DNA of 64,000 nucleotides from Fragilariopsis cylindrus CCMP1102 (Eukaryota > Bacillariophyta > Bacillariophyceae > Bacillariales > Bacillariaceae), in NCBI GenBank assembly GCA_900095095.1, contig FMBT01000294.1, positions 372,001 to 436,000 of the forward strand, written 5' to 3'. Positions 32,104 to 43,338 of this stretch are shown here, piece by piece. The notes under the pieces were generated by a model. That model was not told the DNA's origin, searched no databases, and saw only the letters and a list, made by a program, of their open reading frames with translations. How positions within the stretch are numbered: position 1 is the first letter of the stretch; each line of letters starts with the position of its first letter. Both the position numbers and the translations under genes were made by a program.

Positions 32104-33279
32104 TTATTGCGTCTTAATTATGATTTCCATGGATTGATCAGTATTCGATTTTGTTGGTATACGGAGAAATGAAAAACGAAATGGATGATGTTCCATAGTA
32201 TCAGTAGTAGTAGTAGTAGTTGGTTCTACTATTGGATAACGATCATGTCTACAATGAAACCGAGCAACATTAGCATCTTTAGCAAAAATGTTGCTATCCC
32301 TTCTATGGGTAGTATCAGGGGATGCATACCCACCGGTTGCGATCAATAATCGACCTGATGCGACATGTACAAGAGTTAGTTGCATATTCTTCATTAATGA
32401 TTTCATCTTTTCTTGTGTATTCGATACATCAAAATGACATAAACGATAATCTTGACTTTCGTCACGAAAATCTTTAATTTCTGTCCATCCCATCTCTTCC
32501 ACCAAAGGATCTAACTCAAGTTTCAATGACATAGTAAAGTTAGTACCCAGGTAATTGTTGTTATTGTTATTGTCCTGCTGTCCCTCCAAACGAGCTTTGC
32601 GAAAACCACGCCAACAAGATTGACCACTATCAGAGTCGCTTTTGTTATTACTGCCCCTCGAAAAAGACAACTCTAAAAATACATCTACGTGTCTTATATT
32701 CTCATTGAGGGCATTGTCGCAGTCGCCAACACTACCACCTTGACCATCATCATTATTATTATATTCGGTCAAGACGTCATCGAAATGAACCCATTCTCGC
32801 CAGTAATCGAGAGGCATAATAATCGAACCAAAATTAGAATCACCGCCACCAACATCGTCGTCATCGTCATCGTTGCAATGCACCGGTATTTCATCTGCAG
32901 AAACACAATCACGAGCAAAATCAAAATAATGCCGTGCCTCATTAGCACGATTTCTTACAAATATTAAACTTTGTGCGTATTCTCTTCCTCGATCTCGAGT
33001 AGCCGTAGCTACAACATCGGTCTGCTCTTGTTGTTGTTGTTGTTGTTGTATGGAATAATCCTCAGGTTGTTGTTGTGACAACATCAGCGTTGTAGGGGCA
33101 TCTTTCCATCTTCTATTTGAACCTCTTGCTACATCCCGTTGATTCAAATAATTCCATTGTGGTCCCGATACGTTTGTAATGATAGCATCAGGATAATACG
33201 TCTCTTCCATTGCATACAATTCTACTTCGGTTACGAACTGTATAATACTTCGCAAAACATCATTCGACAACGCTATCAT
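32104..33279 (-). CDS. Unknown protein with F-box-like N-terminus, 391 aa
   Basis: The frame is opened by a GTG at 33294, but the first ATG is at 33279. The N-terminus (MIALSNDVLRSIIQFVTEVE) resembles the first helix of an F-box, but no full F-box is visible. Poly-Gln, Asp-rich and Asn-rich inserts interrupt a conserved-looking body: YWREWVHFDDVLTEY, CWRGFRKARLE, MSLKLELDPLVEEMGW, and the C-terminal FRFSFLRIPTKS. No catalytic motif is recognised. It is convergent with the dioxygenase gene. Confidence 0.6.
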   Translation of the reverse strand: MIALSNDVLRSIIQFVTEVELYAMEETYYPDAIITNVSGPQWNYLNQRDVARGSNRRWKDAPTTLMLSQQQPEDYSIQQQQQQQEQTDVVATATRDRGREYAQSLIFVRNRANEARHYFDFARDCVSADEIPVHCNDDDDDDVGGGDSNFGSIIMPLDYWREWVHFDDVLTEYNNNDDGQGGSVGDCDNALNENIRHVDVFLELSFSRGSNNKSDSDSGQSCWRGFRKARLEGQQDNNNNNNYLGTNFTMSLKLELDPLVEEMGWTEIKDFRDESQDYRLCHFDVSNTQEKMKSLMKNMQLTLVHVASGRLLIATGGYASPDTTHRRDSNIFAKDANVARFHCRHDRYPIVEPTTTTTTDTMEHHPFRFSFLRIPTKSNTDQSMEIIIKTQ

Positions 33280-33885
33280 CGTTTCTGATACCACACCAAC
33301 TATGACAGCGGCTTAGCATTGTCATCGTCGCCGTATCTTATAATGATCAATCGATACAATAAAATCAATGTAGCCATAACTTCTTGTTAGACATTATTTT
33401 TTAATTTGAGTTATGTGTTTTTGGCTTTTAAATTGGCGGGGAGGGGCAATTTTGAAATTCTCAATTTTATTTGAATTTCGTCGTACACACGACGTATAAG
33501 ATCAAACATTGTTCTCCATTGTTCTTCAAATACTTCCTCCGTACAACGCATTTTGCGTATGAGGCTATGGTGTGAAAATTCGAAAATTAAGAATCGCAAA
33601 AGCAACCTAAAATCTTAAAATCTACTCAATCGACAGGAAATTAGAAAAATAAAATGAGATTTTGAAAGTTTTCGAATCACTCTCTGTATTAATTAGGCGC
33701 AAAATTTTAAATTCATAGCCTGTTACGCAAAATGCGTTGCACGGATCTTGACAATATTTTAATAGTAGTAAATATGCAGTAAATCACAAATACATCATAA
33801 ATTGAAAATAGAGACGACGACGACGACGACAACAACAACAAGCAAGAGCAAAAAGAGGCACATATAAACATAACATATCAATATT
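33280..33885. other. Divergent intergenic region with an inverted repeat
   Basis: About 600 bp separate the start codons of the unknown protein and the kinase. It contains a fold-back repeat (listed separately) and a (GAC)n/(AAC)n run at about 33812-33841 just before the kinase start. Confidence 0.5.
33539..33744. repeat. Fold-back inverted repeat, ~31-bp arms
   Basis: The arm at 33539-33569 (ccgtacaacgcattttgcgt and on to ggctatg) is nearly the reverse complement of 33714-33744 (catagcctgttacgcaaaat and on to gcacgg). The spacer is 144 bp and contains further short inverted segments (gaaaattcgaaaatt; gttttcgaatcac). This may be a small non-autonomous element. Confidence 0.7.
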
Positions 33886-35316
33886 ATGCTAGACTATTTA
33901 CTGCAATTATTGCAATTTGTATGGTTATGGATCGTTTCCTATTTTTTTGGACCGGTTATAACTATGGACGATACTGGCATCCGTGTACGATGCCAGAATC
34001 AAATTGCCGAAGGTGGTTTTTCTGTAATTTTTCTTGCCACCGACGTCGATGATCGCACTGCAACAACTAGTAGTACTTCTCGGAATAAATATGTACTGAA
34101 ACGAATTCGTTGTCATGATAGTGAAAGTCGTAGTGCCTGCGTCAAGGAAAGTAAAGTTCATTATGCAATGCAGAAAAAGCAACGACAACAACATCAGAAA
34201 AACGGCGGAAACATCATTGCGGCGGGAGGAGGAGGTAGAGAAGGAGGAATACCTAGTACAACGACTGAATCCACGAACGATTCTTTATCATCTCATTTCA
34301 TGCCTCTGCTAGGTACCACCTTCAGTGAAAATAATACTGTGTGTTATATGCTATTTCCATATATTTCTCATTCTCTCAAAAAAGAAATAGATCGACGGAT
34401 TTTCCAACCATTCGAAGAGATGACTAATGGGAATAGAAGCACGATACTGTCATCACAATCTCAAAAAAACAAAATCATCAGAGACGCTCTGACAATGCCG
34501 CCATGGTCCGAGACCGTCGTTCTTCGTTGGTTCGAACAACTAATCGATGCAGTGATTTTAATGCACGATGCCGGATACACACATCGTGACATTAAAATCG
34601 ACAATGTTTTGTTGCATCCTGAGCCGCCGCTCGCCAATAATAATAATTATAGTGGTAGCAACAACTCACAATCTGGACCAGGCCCAATTTTGATGGATTT
34701 TGGTAGTGCCGGACCATTAACGCGACCTTTAACAAGACGACGAGATATTCTTGATATAGCTGACGATGCTGCCGTTAATACGACAATTTCTTATCGACCA
34801 CCCGAATTGTTTGCAGGTGAATTGCGTGTCGCAGATAGTAGTGCTATTTCTTCCAGTACAAGTACCGGTTCCAATGATGATGATGATGATGATAATGATG
34901 ATGTTGTAAATCATGAATTAGTTTTGGATTATCGAAAAGTTGATGTTTGGATGTTGGGCTGTACATTATTTGCGATTTTGTTCGGTGCATCTCCAGGAGA
35001 AGTTGAATTTTCTCGATCGACTGGGAAACTCATCATTGTGGATTCTTCTCATAATAAAGTGCTGGGTTCACTTCCATGGCCGAACGATGAAACACCCCCT
35101 GCTCATTGGTATTCAAAAGACGTGAAAGAATTGTTGGAATGGATTTTGACTCAAAGTCGATGTGATCGACCGACAGTGACACAAGTTCGTAGACGTGTTC
35201 GAGAATTGTTGTCGCAACAACCGACGTTTTTCCATGATGGGCGGGATGGTAGAATGGCAACGGATTTAGAAAACCAGCATGTGGATATTTCGTTTGCTTC
35301 CAAAAATAGTCTGTAG
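33886..35316 (+). CDS. Protein kinase, STK16/NAK-like, 476 aa
   Basis: A complete Ser/Thr kinase domain is present. The glycine loop is IAEGGFSVIFLA, the ATP Lys is Lys72 in YVLKRIRC, the paired Glu is likely Glu88, the catalytic Asp235 lies in THRDIKIDNVLL and the Mg-binding Asp271 in LMDFGSAG. The activation segment ends in SYRPPELF. The GGFS loop, MLFPYISHSLKKEI and the short C-lobe are typical of the NAK family, closest to STK16. The N-terminus has a hydrophobic stretch (LLQLLQFVWLWIVSYFFG) before the kinase domain, suggesting membrane attachment. STK16 proper is instead N-terminally acylated. Low-complexity inserts with Asn, Ser and Asp lie in the kinase domain. There is no intron. Confidence 0.85.
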   Translation: MLDYLLQLLQFVWLWIVSYFFGPVITMDDTGIRVRCQNQIAEGGFSVIFLATDVDDRTATTSSTSRNKYVLKRIRCHDSESRSACVKESKVHYAMQKKQRQQHQKNGGNIIAAGGGGREGGIPSTTTESTNDSLSSHFMPLLGTTFSENNTVCYMLFPYISHSLKKEIDRRIFQPFEEMTNGNRSTILSSQSQKNKIIRDALTMPPWSETVVLRWFEQLIDAVILMHDAGYTHRDIKIDNVLLHPEPPLANNNNYSGSNNSQSGPGPILMDFGSAGPLTRPLTRRRDILDIADDAAVNTTISYRPPELFAGELRVADSSAISSSTSTGSNDDDDDDNDDVVNHELVLDYRKVDVWMLGCTLFAILFGASPGEVEFSRSTGKLIIVDSSHNKVLGSLPWPNDETPPAHWYSKDVKELLEWILTQSRCDRPTVTQVRRRVRELLSQQPTFFHDGRDGRMATDLENQHVDISFASKNSL

Positions 35317-36365
35317 CATCGTTCATTTAAAAGCAAGCAAATAGATACCTTGTTTTTGATTCGGAATACTTACCCAAATATATGGTCTGCCGAGTAATTA
35401 TAGATAGATATACAATCGAACAAAGCAGCGGTAGAGCTGAAATTCACAATCTAAAGATTTACCAGAAAACAAATACGGGGAAATGTTTTAAACCTGATTA
35501 AACGAAGTTAGAAAGCTCTAGAAAATATTTGATGATGGACGATAAAGAAGAAGTAAAAGCATACAATTGTAGGCCCATTCTTCATCATTGGTCAATCCCT
35601 GTACAATAATTAACTATAGAAAAACTTTTGTTTTTTTTCAGTACCCAACTTGTTTCCCGATCTTCATTGAACAGTTTAGTCTGCCAATACTGTTACTTGT
35701 CACATAATACATAATACCAAAATTTACAATATCATTTGCGTTCTCTATTACATCTATTGACTGTACTAGTATCCTACATGTTACTAGTAAATTGCAAAGT
35801 ACAGTATACTTCTTGTACATAGTCAAATCAAGGATGTTCCATAATATTTGAATGTCTGTCCGCCGTACAGCAGATTTCAGTGATGAACTGTGTGAAATTG
35901 AAGGTATTGGTCAGTCGTGCGCGACATCACTTTTCAAAGAGGTATGAACGAATACCGGTAAACAATAAACATAAAAACAATACTAAACAATAAACAGTAG
36001 GCAAATAACATTCCGAAAAGCAGCACCACCCTATTGTATCGGTAAGTACACATGAGAATATAAAAATATACTCTCATGTACCCACGACAAGCACACAAAA
36101 GAACAAATACAAGATCCAAAGTACAAGACATGCTACGATAGCTAACACATACAGTACAGCAAATAAAGCAAGTTTTCTCATCAAACATTAGCGAATATTC
36201 CTTCTTATTGATCATCGTGCTATCAAAACTATAACAACAATAACAATAACAATAACAATAACAACAACAACAACAACAGCCAGCTATATTATTGTTATTG
36301 GGAACACTAGACTCGACTCGACTCGACTCGACTCGACTCGGATTGTGGGATCGTGATTGTTGATC
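35317..36365. other. Intergenic region with microsatellites
   Basis: About 1 kb without a convincing gene. It contains an (AAC)n/(AAT)n stretch at about 36236-36280 and a pentanucleotide array (actcg, six or seven copies) at about 36309-36340 just upstream of the transporter start. Confidence 0.5.
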
Positions 36366-39300
36366 ATGACCGGAATCAATAACACATGTCCATGTGCCGA
36401 GTCGTACTTCCTTTCGTCTTCAGACAATTATGATGAGTTAACGGCAGCAGTATCAGCAGCTTTGGTGGATCGTTTTTTGCAACAAACCGAGGATGACGAA
36501 ACCAACAACACCAACACCAACAGCAACACGACGACCACGACGAACGATGTCGAACAGCAAAGCGGCAGTTTGTTTCAAATTATCTACACATGCATCGTCT
36601 TGTTTTTAATGTTCGTTGCATTGATTTCAGACCGTGTCGGGGCTGACTCAACTATGATGGGTGCATTAACATTGTTTATGGCCGCTAATATCATTACGAT
36701 TGAGGAAGGATTAGAAGGATTTGCTAACGAAGGGTTGTTAACGGTATTGGTGTTGTTTGTGGTCGCTGATGGAATTAGTAAGACTGGTGCTCTTGACTGG
36801 TATATGTCGAAATTACTAGGCAGGCCTAACACCAACGCGTCCGCACAATTACGATTAATGTAAGATTTATTTATCTATTTATCTTCGCCCCCAAGATCTT
36901 TATAATGGTTTTTGAATGACTACGATGATGCTTCTATTGATTATTTGACATCGCGTTTCATGGCTTGAACTGAACTGAACATATGTGAACTATTTCTTCT
37001 TCTTCTTTATCTTCTTGAAATTGACGTATATTAGGGCCCCTATTGCGGTCGTTTCTGCTTTTATGAATAACACGCCAGTAGTTGCCGTTATGATACCAAT
37101 AGTACAAAAATGGTCTAAAAATATAAATAAATCAGCACAACAGCTATTGATTCCGTTGAGTTTCGCTAGTATTTTGGGTGGAACATGTACCCTTATCGGA
37201 ACGTCAACGAATCTCGTCGTTGCGGGTTTGTTGTCAAATCAGTACCCAGAAATAACGATAGGACTGTTTGATTTGAGTATATACGGTGTACCAATTGCGG
37301 CGGTTGGAATTGCGTATATCCTTGTGGCGTCACCGTGCCTTTTACCTGGTGGAACTGGTGCTTCTTGTTGTGGTGGCGGAGATAATCGTTCGGCTATCGA
37401 TATAAGTGGAAACGAGGGTGGACAGGATCTCTTATTAGGTGCTAAACTAATGCCGTGGTCACCAGCATCAGGCCGTTCTGTAAAGCGTTCAGGTTTGCGT
37501 GATACTGGGGGAATCTATTTAGTCAGCGTCCATCGAGCCGCCACTGGAAATGTACATAGGGCCGTTGGACAAGACTTCGTATTGAATGTTGGCGATGTCT
37601 TGTACTTTACTGGATTGGTAGAAGAGTTTGGTGAATTTTGTGAAGAACATGGAATGGAGGTATTAACCAATGAATCGCAGAAAGAGGAAGCAGTTGTTTC
37701 CAACGAGCGACTGACCGATACTTCTCAGCAGCAGCAGCAGCAGCAGCAAGAAATAATATCTCTAAAAGAGGATAGCACATTACCGACCAACGGCGATGAC
37801 GGGACCTCGCTCTATTTTCCGACTCGGCCGTCGGTGACTCAGTTAGTTACCGTCGTAGAGGCATCAGAGGAAGATCACGATAGCACAAGACCCGTGAGTG
37901 AGGTTGGACTCACGAAGGAATCTTTGCTTCAAGCCGATGAGGCTGAACGATCGAGAAGCATCACCCGGATGATTGGTAAGTCAGACAATTTTTATTACTT
38001 AGTTTGTTAGCTGTGCATGCGATTGCTGATCCTTGTCAGATGCGTTGCATTGCATTGAAGCATACGACATTGCAGTACTAACTCCCGTTTCTGGTACGAT
38101 CTTTCGCAGACTTGATAAGAGGTGTAGCACGAGAGGAACCGACCCAAGAGGAAGATCAGTACCTGCACAAGGACTGTCATCATCGATCACATGGTCGAGA
38201 ACGTTGCCAACAAGGTGGCCACAAAGTCGTTGTAACATCTGAGCACGGATTTGTTATCGTCGGTGTAGACGCACGGGATCGTCCCGGACTATTGTTGGAT
38301 ATTTCAAAGGGACTATTGCGTTTGAATTTAACATTGCGGCACTCGGAAGCATCTGTAGTCGGAGATAGGTCTATATCAATTTGGAGGTGCGAAGTGATCG
38401 AAGCGGAATTACCTGATTTAGAAGAAATCTGGTCAGTCATGAATGCTTTACTAGATTCTTTCGACCAGGGAAGTAGTCAAGCCGTTAAGAGAGGTGGGTT
38501 GCGAGTGATTCGTGCCGTCGTCACCGCGACATCTAGCTTGAACGGAAACAATATTAATGACAGTAATTTTCGTGAAAAGTACAAGGCCGCTATCGTGGCA
38601 ATCCAAAAAGGGGGGAGGAATGTTCCGTTGGACGAAGTTGTGTTTGGATCTGGTGACGTGTTGGTACTAAAAGCGAACGACGATTCACCGCTGTTAAAAC
38701 CACCCCCGCTAGATTTCTACAAGCGTGGCGGTAATGATGGTGCCACAGGCGGAAACCTTTCGAAAAGCGGGTCGGTAAACTCCTTTCTTAAAAAAATGAA
38801 ACAGGGATTAAGCATGGGCACTCTAAACAGCAAGAATAGCAACATTAATAACAACACGATAGACGTCGAGACCAAAGAATCTAGACAAAACGATGCTAAT
38901 GCTGTTCCAGATTTAGAGGTGGCAAGAATGAACGACGACGACGACGAAAGAATAGACTTCAACAACACTTCAGCGGACGATGGGGATATTTTTTACATCG
39001 GAGAATTAGATGATGAGAACGATGGATTTGTCCCGGATGAGAACGAGAATGAGGTGGTGATTGGTGGTAATATCCAAGCTAGTATGAACGCTATTGTTGA
39101 GGAAGAAGAAATATGGAAAGATCTCCAAGTTCTGTTCGTGGACAAAGACAAACAACGCTCGGACGATGGAGCCCGCGAGTTTTTGACTGCAATGGAAGTA
39201 AGTGGCAAAAATATGGTAGGTCGAACGGTCGCCGAAATTGGTCTTGATAAGCTACCGGGTGTGTTCCTAGTTAGTATCGACCGTCCAACGGGAGAAACTC

Positions 39301-39541
39301 GAAGCACTACCAGGCCTGTGACAACAACGATTATGAAAGGTTTTCGGGATATTATTGCATCGGACGCCCATTCGGTAGAGCAAAATGATCATGCCAGTGA
39401 AGTTTTGTCTCTGCCAACTGTCAATCCAATCTTCAGAACGATTCCCCCTGATTTGCCTCTACAATTAGGTGATGTTCTGTGGTATTCAGGCGGTGCTCAA
39501 TCCGTTGGGTAAGTTCCAATCAACTAACTATTTTGTATTAT

Positions 39542-39576
<35 letters not shown>

Positions 39577-41083
39577 ATGCTTATTTGTATTGTATATTCG
39601 AACGTCGATCGTCGAATAAGTCGAATCTATCCGATTCAAAAATCTTGGGAATATAATCCACCGACTTACTTATATTCTCTCTCATACACAGTGATCTGAG
39701 AAAAATTCCTGGTCTTACATCCCACCAGAAAGAAGAAGTCGAGAAGATTAACGAGAAGGTTCACGATCGACGACTAGTGGAAGCAGTCCTGGCTAGACGA
39801 GGACCTCTAGTCGGGAAAACTGTAAAACAAGTGCGTTTCCGCACTAGATATGGTGCCGCTGTGATTGCTGTCCACCGGGATGGATCACGAATCCATGAGC
39901 ATCCTGGTAGAATTAGGCTACAGGGTGGTGATGTTTTGCTATTAGAGGCAGGACCTACTTTCATAAAAGGCAGTTACGATAATGATCGATCATTTTCTTT
40001 GCTAGCAGAAGTTGAAGATTCGGCTCCACCAAGACTTAAACTCCTGATTCCTGCTCTACTCCTCACTGTCGCTATGTTAGTAGTGTGAGTATATTTACTG
40101 AGTAAATCCGACTACTTATTTTTTCCTTCTTCTTCTTAACTAACGAAATCGTCAATAAATCTAACTTGTGGTATTACTTATTTTCTTGCCTCCGAATTCG
40201 CTACAGATATACTGCACAAGTGGCATCTCTCCTTGTGTGTGCACTGGTTGCATCCATGTGTATGATAGCTGTAGGCATTTTATCAGAGCAAGAAGCCAGA
40301 AATGCAATTAACTGGGAAGTTTACGTCACGATTGCAGCAGCGTTCGGAATCGGCACTGCGCTCGTCAATTGTAAGTAGGATATTGTGAGAGTACCTTTTG
40401 CACAGCATCAATTATGAACGCATCTAACTATTTCCTCCTCTCTATCGTATATATATATATATATATATCTTGCAGCTGGTGTCGCTGGGGGTGTCGCTAA
40501 CTTCCTTGTATTCGTTGGGACTTCGGTCGGTGAAGGGTGTAAGTCTGAATGTGAAATATTGTATTTCAATGATCCCTTTTTTATTCTTCTCTTTTATATA
40601 TCTAATTCTTTGGATCTTTCTCTTTTTTCTTTAGCTTCGGGATTGTTTGCCGCCGTTTATCTTGCTACATTCCTGATCAGTAATATCGTTACGAATAATG
40701 CAGCAGCTGCATTAATTTTTCCCATTGCAATGGACGCGGCGGTACAAACAGGAACGGATGTAGTCCTAATGTCATACTGCGTGATGCTTGGGGCATCTGC
40801 CTCCTTCATGTCTCCTTTCGGGTACACGACAAACCTGATGATTTATGGTCCTGGTGGTTATAAATACAATGACTTTTTAGTAGTCGGAACACCGATGCAA
40901 CTCGTTCTTTGGATTGTTACCGTTTTTCTACTAGCCACGACAACTAACTCCAATTTTTATATAAGTTGGCTAGTTTCGTTTGGAATCCTCGCGTTTTTTG
41001 CGTGTGCTACCATTTGTGATTTTAAGGCTTTGTTGAGACCACGACAAAAGAACGCAATACTAGCATCTGATACCCAACTGTGA
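36366..41083 (+). CDS. SLC13-type sulfate/anion transporter with TrkA_C and ACT domains
   Basis: This is a divalent-anion symporter of the SLC13/DASS type, resembling algal SAC1/SLT sulfate transporters. The exons are 36366-36859, 37035-37975, 38110-39508, 39692-40084, 40207-40370, 40476-40538 and 40635-41083. All join in frame to 1300 residues. N-terminal membrane helices include FMNNTPVVAVMIPIVQKW and TLIGTSTNLVVAGLL; the C-terminal half repeats the fold with ISNIVTNNAAAALIFPIAMD and SFMSPFGYTTNLM. The central cytosolic region has four TrkA_C-like domains at about residues 316-363, 628-672, 840-938 and 971-1034. An ACT-like domain (VIVGVDARDRPGLLLDISKG) sits at about 518-575. TrkA_C and ACT domains bind small ligands, so metabolite gating of the carrier is inferred. 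Intron 3 holds a (GT)n run and intron 5 a (TA)n run. Confidence 0.9.
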
Positions 41084-41811
41084 TCGAAGATTGAGATGCT
41101 TTAGTACAATTAATTATTCCAATGACCAAGCTTATATCCGCCATCCAAATAAGTTGACACAAAAGTCTGTCACACGTTTCTGCTAACATTCTATACTGAC
41201 TGTTAATTTTTTAAAGTAACAAATCTCTACTCTTTGAACGATATAAGTTATAAGGTCTCTCTCTATCGTTAAGTCTAGTCTACTAAATACACATTCCCCA
41301 TATCAACTATTTGTTGATTGCAATCATTATTGAATACAAGTTCCAAGTATGGGAGTAATTTATAGTACCACCATTACCTTAGCCTGTTCTCTATTACTCT
41401 AGCAGAGATATTTAATTTGAAATGTCATATAAAACATTATTGTCAGGCCCTCTTGTTGAAGTACTATCTTAGTTCTATGTGATAAATCGCAAAATGTACA
41501 GAATCTGTGCTGTGCAAGAATAGCGAGACAAATTCTCATCTCACGTGATCCTATCTGGCGAGATCACACTTTGAAAGTGATTGATGTCAATGTGATCGAT
41601 TAATGACAAATAACAACTTGTGAACCGGTGAGAGAATTGGCAATTGGCGTATTCGATGGAGAAACGGACCTGATCTTGCTAAAAGAGACGATAGTATCGA
41701 CATTGGCACGGATGAAGATGAAGCGAAGAAAAATGAGAACAGAGGTATGTTCTGTGTCGAGTAGCTACAATATACAATATACACATTATACAAAAACAAA
41801 AACAAAACAAA
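41084..41811. other. Intergenic region
   Basis: About 730 bp with no convincing gene or repeat. Open frames near 41600-41850 overlap the following start and show no protein-like conservation pattern. The sequence before the ATG at 41812 is A/C-rich (caaaaacaaaaacaaaacaa), as often seen before eukaryotic start codons. Confidence 0.4.
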
Positions 41812-43044
41812 ATGAATACACCACGTACAGATTCACCGTCTTATTTTGATCATCGTTACGCTATGGGAGACTTCCAGGCTCCTGAACGAAAGGTGGTAAA
41901 CAATGATCGTGGCCATCATAGAAGCTCCTCAAGCTCAACTTCTATGTCTATTATTGATTTCATGGGCCCTGCTACTTTATCTCCCTATGCCACTACTCTG
42001 AAAAATACTATTACGTCTTTTAATTTCAACACCCCTACAATTAATTTATCCCCATGTTCTACTCCGGAAAAGACTAAAAGAAATCGAGAAGGTGGTGAAG
42101 AAACAATGCCGTCGCGACTACGACTGCCCACTCTTCTTCCATCAGCAACCGAAGATAAATTGTTATATTCTCCTGGTCTAGAAGAAGCATTTGCTGCCTT
42201 AGAGGAAGAATGTAAAGACACTATAGAGTGCACTCCTATGGCGATGGAGGAAGAAATTAGTGATCGAAGTATAATACGACGACGCAACATACAAGCGAAC
42301 AATTCACCTCTTCCAAGTCCTCATCCACTCACCCAGAATTTAGTATCACCTGAAAATCTAAGTCCAATCATACTGAATCGAAAAGGGTCGTCACCCCGTT
42401 GTCCAAGAACTCCTCCACTCAAGAAAAGACATTTAGATGTAACAAATTCCAATCAATATCACCATCACGAACAACAACAACAACAGCGGCAGCAAAAACA
42501 AAGGAAGAAGAATAAGAGAATATCCCTAACTGTACCTAATCTATTAATGGGACTCAAATATCCCACAAGCTCAAAACAACCGAAACCGGAACAACAGCAA
42601 CAGATTGAGGAACGAACAAGTGCAAGCAATAACAGTCACAATGATAATGTTAATGTTAAGACTAAACGAGGGGGGATTTTTCCACTCCATCAAGAATTCC
42701 TTACTACCAAAAGAAGGAAGAAGAATTCTGAGATGAATGATTTTCCTTTGCCATCGTTGAAGAAACAAGGAGGAGGAAAAGATAATGGCAGTACTAATAA
42801 GATAACGAAGAACGGGACAACGGCGATGATGCTGATGGCAGCATATAATAACAATAATATTATTACAAAGAAAGCTCCATCATTGAAAACCTTTCGTCGC
42901 AAATGGAATTCACTATCAAAAAGGAAAGGACATATCAGTGAACACAGAATGAGTGAAGCGGAACAAAAACAACTCCTTCGTGATAGTTTCAGTAAGAGCA
43001 TGATCCGTCTACCAACCAACCATCGTAGTAGAAACCACTACTAG
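41812..43044 (+). CDS. Unknown SP/TP-rich nuclear-type protein, 410 aa
   Basis: The protein is mostly disordered, without a recognised fold. It carries many proline-directed phosphorylation sites (LSPCSTPEKTKR, SPLPSPHP, VSPENLSP, PRTPPLKKRH) and several basic clusters (KQRKKNKR, KRRKKN). This suggests a nuclear protein regulated by CDK- or MAPK-type kinases. That is an inference from composition. Poly-Gln and poly-Asn runs occur in the centre. The C-terminus (MSEAEQKQLLRDSFSKSMIR) may form a helix. It is convergent with the UPF0301 gene. Confidence 0.6.
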   Translation: MNTPRTDSPSYFDHRYAMGDFQAPERKVVNNDRGHHRSSSSSTSMSIIDFMGPATLSPYATTLKNTITSFNFNTPTINLSPCSTPEKTKRNREGGEETMPSRLRLPTLLPSATEDKLLYSPGLEEAFAALEEECKDTIECTPMAMEEEISDRSIIRRRNIQANNSPLPSPHPLTQNLVSPENLSPIILNRKGSSPRCPRTPPLKKRHLDVTNSNQYHHHEQQQQQRQQKQRKKNKRISLTVPNLLMGLKYPTSSKQPKPEQQQQIEERTSASNNSHNDNVNVKTKRGGIFPLHQEFLTTKRRKKNSEMNDFPLPSLKKQGGGKDNGSTNKITKNGTTAMMLMAAYNNNNIITKKAPSLKTFRRKWNSLSKRKGHISEHRMSEAEQKQLLRDSFSKSMIRLPTNHRSRNHY

Positions 43045-43338
43045 AAGCTGGTTAGGTAACATCGTCGAAGCAGAACATTGCAACATACATAAATGGAATA
43101 GGAAACTAGTAGAATAAGAATATGGGGTGGGGGTGTATAGACAGGGCTATACTATACAGCATGCTGGATACTCTACGCACATATTTATTCATTAGTCCTG
43201 CGAAAGAAACTAAATGTGGCAGTATATTTCAGCACATAAATTTGTCTATCGCTTGTAATTAATGTTAGTTTCAACTACGTACTGCGATTTATGATTATTT
43301 CGATCCCGATTATAATTGATATTAAAGAACACTTACTT

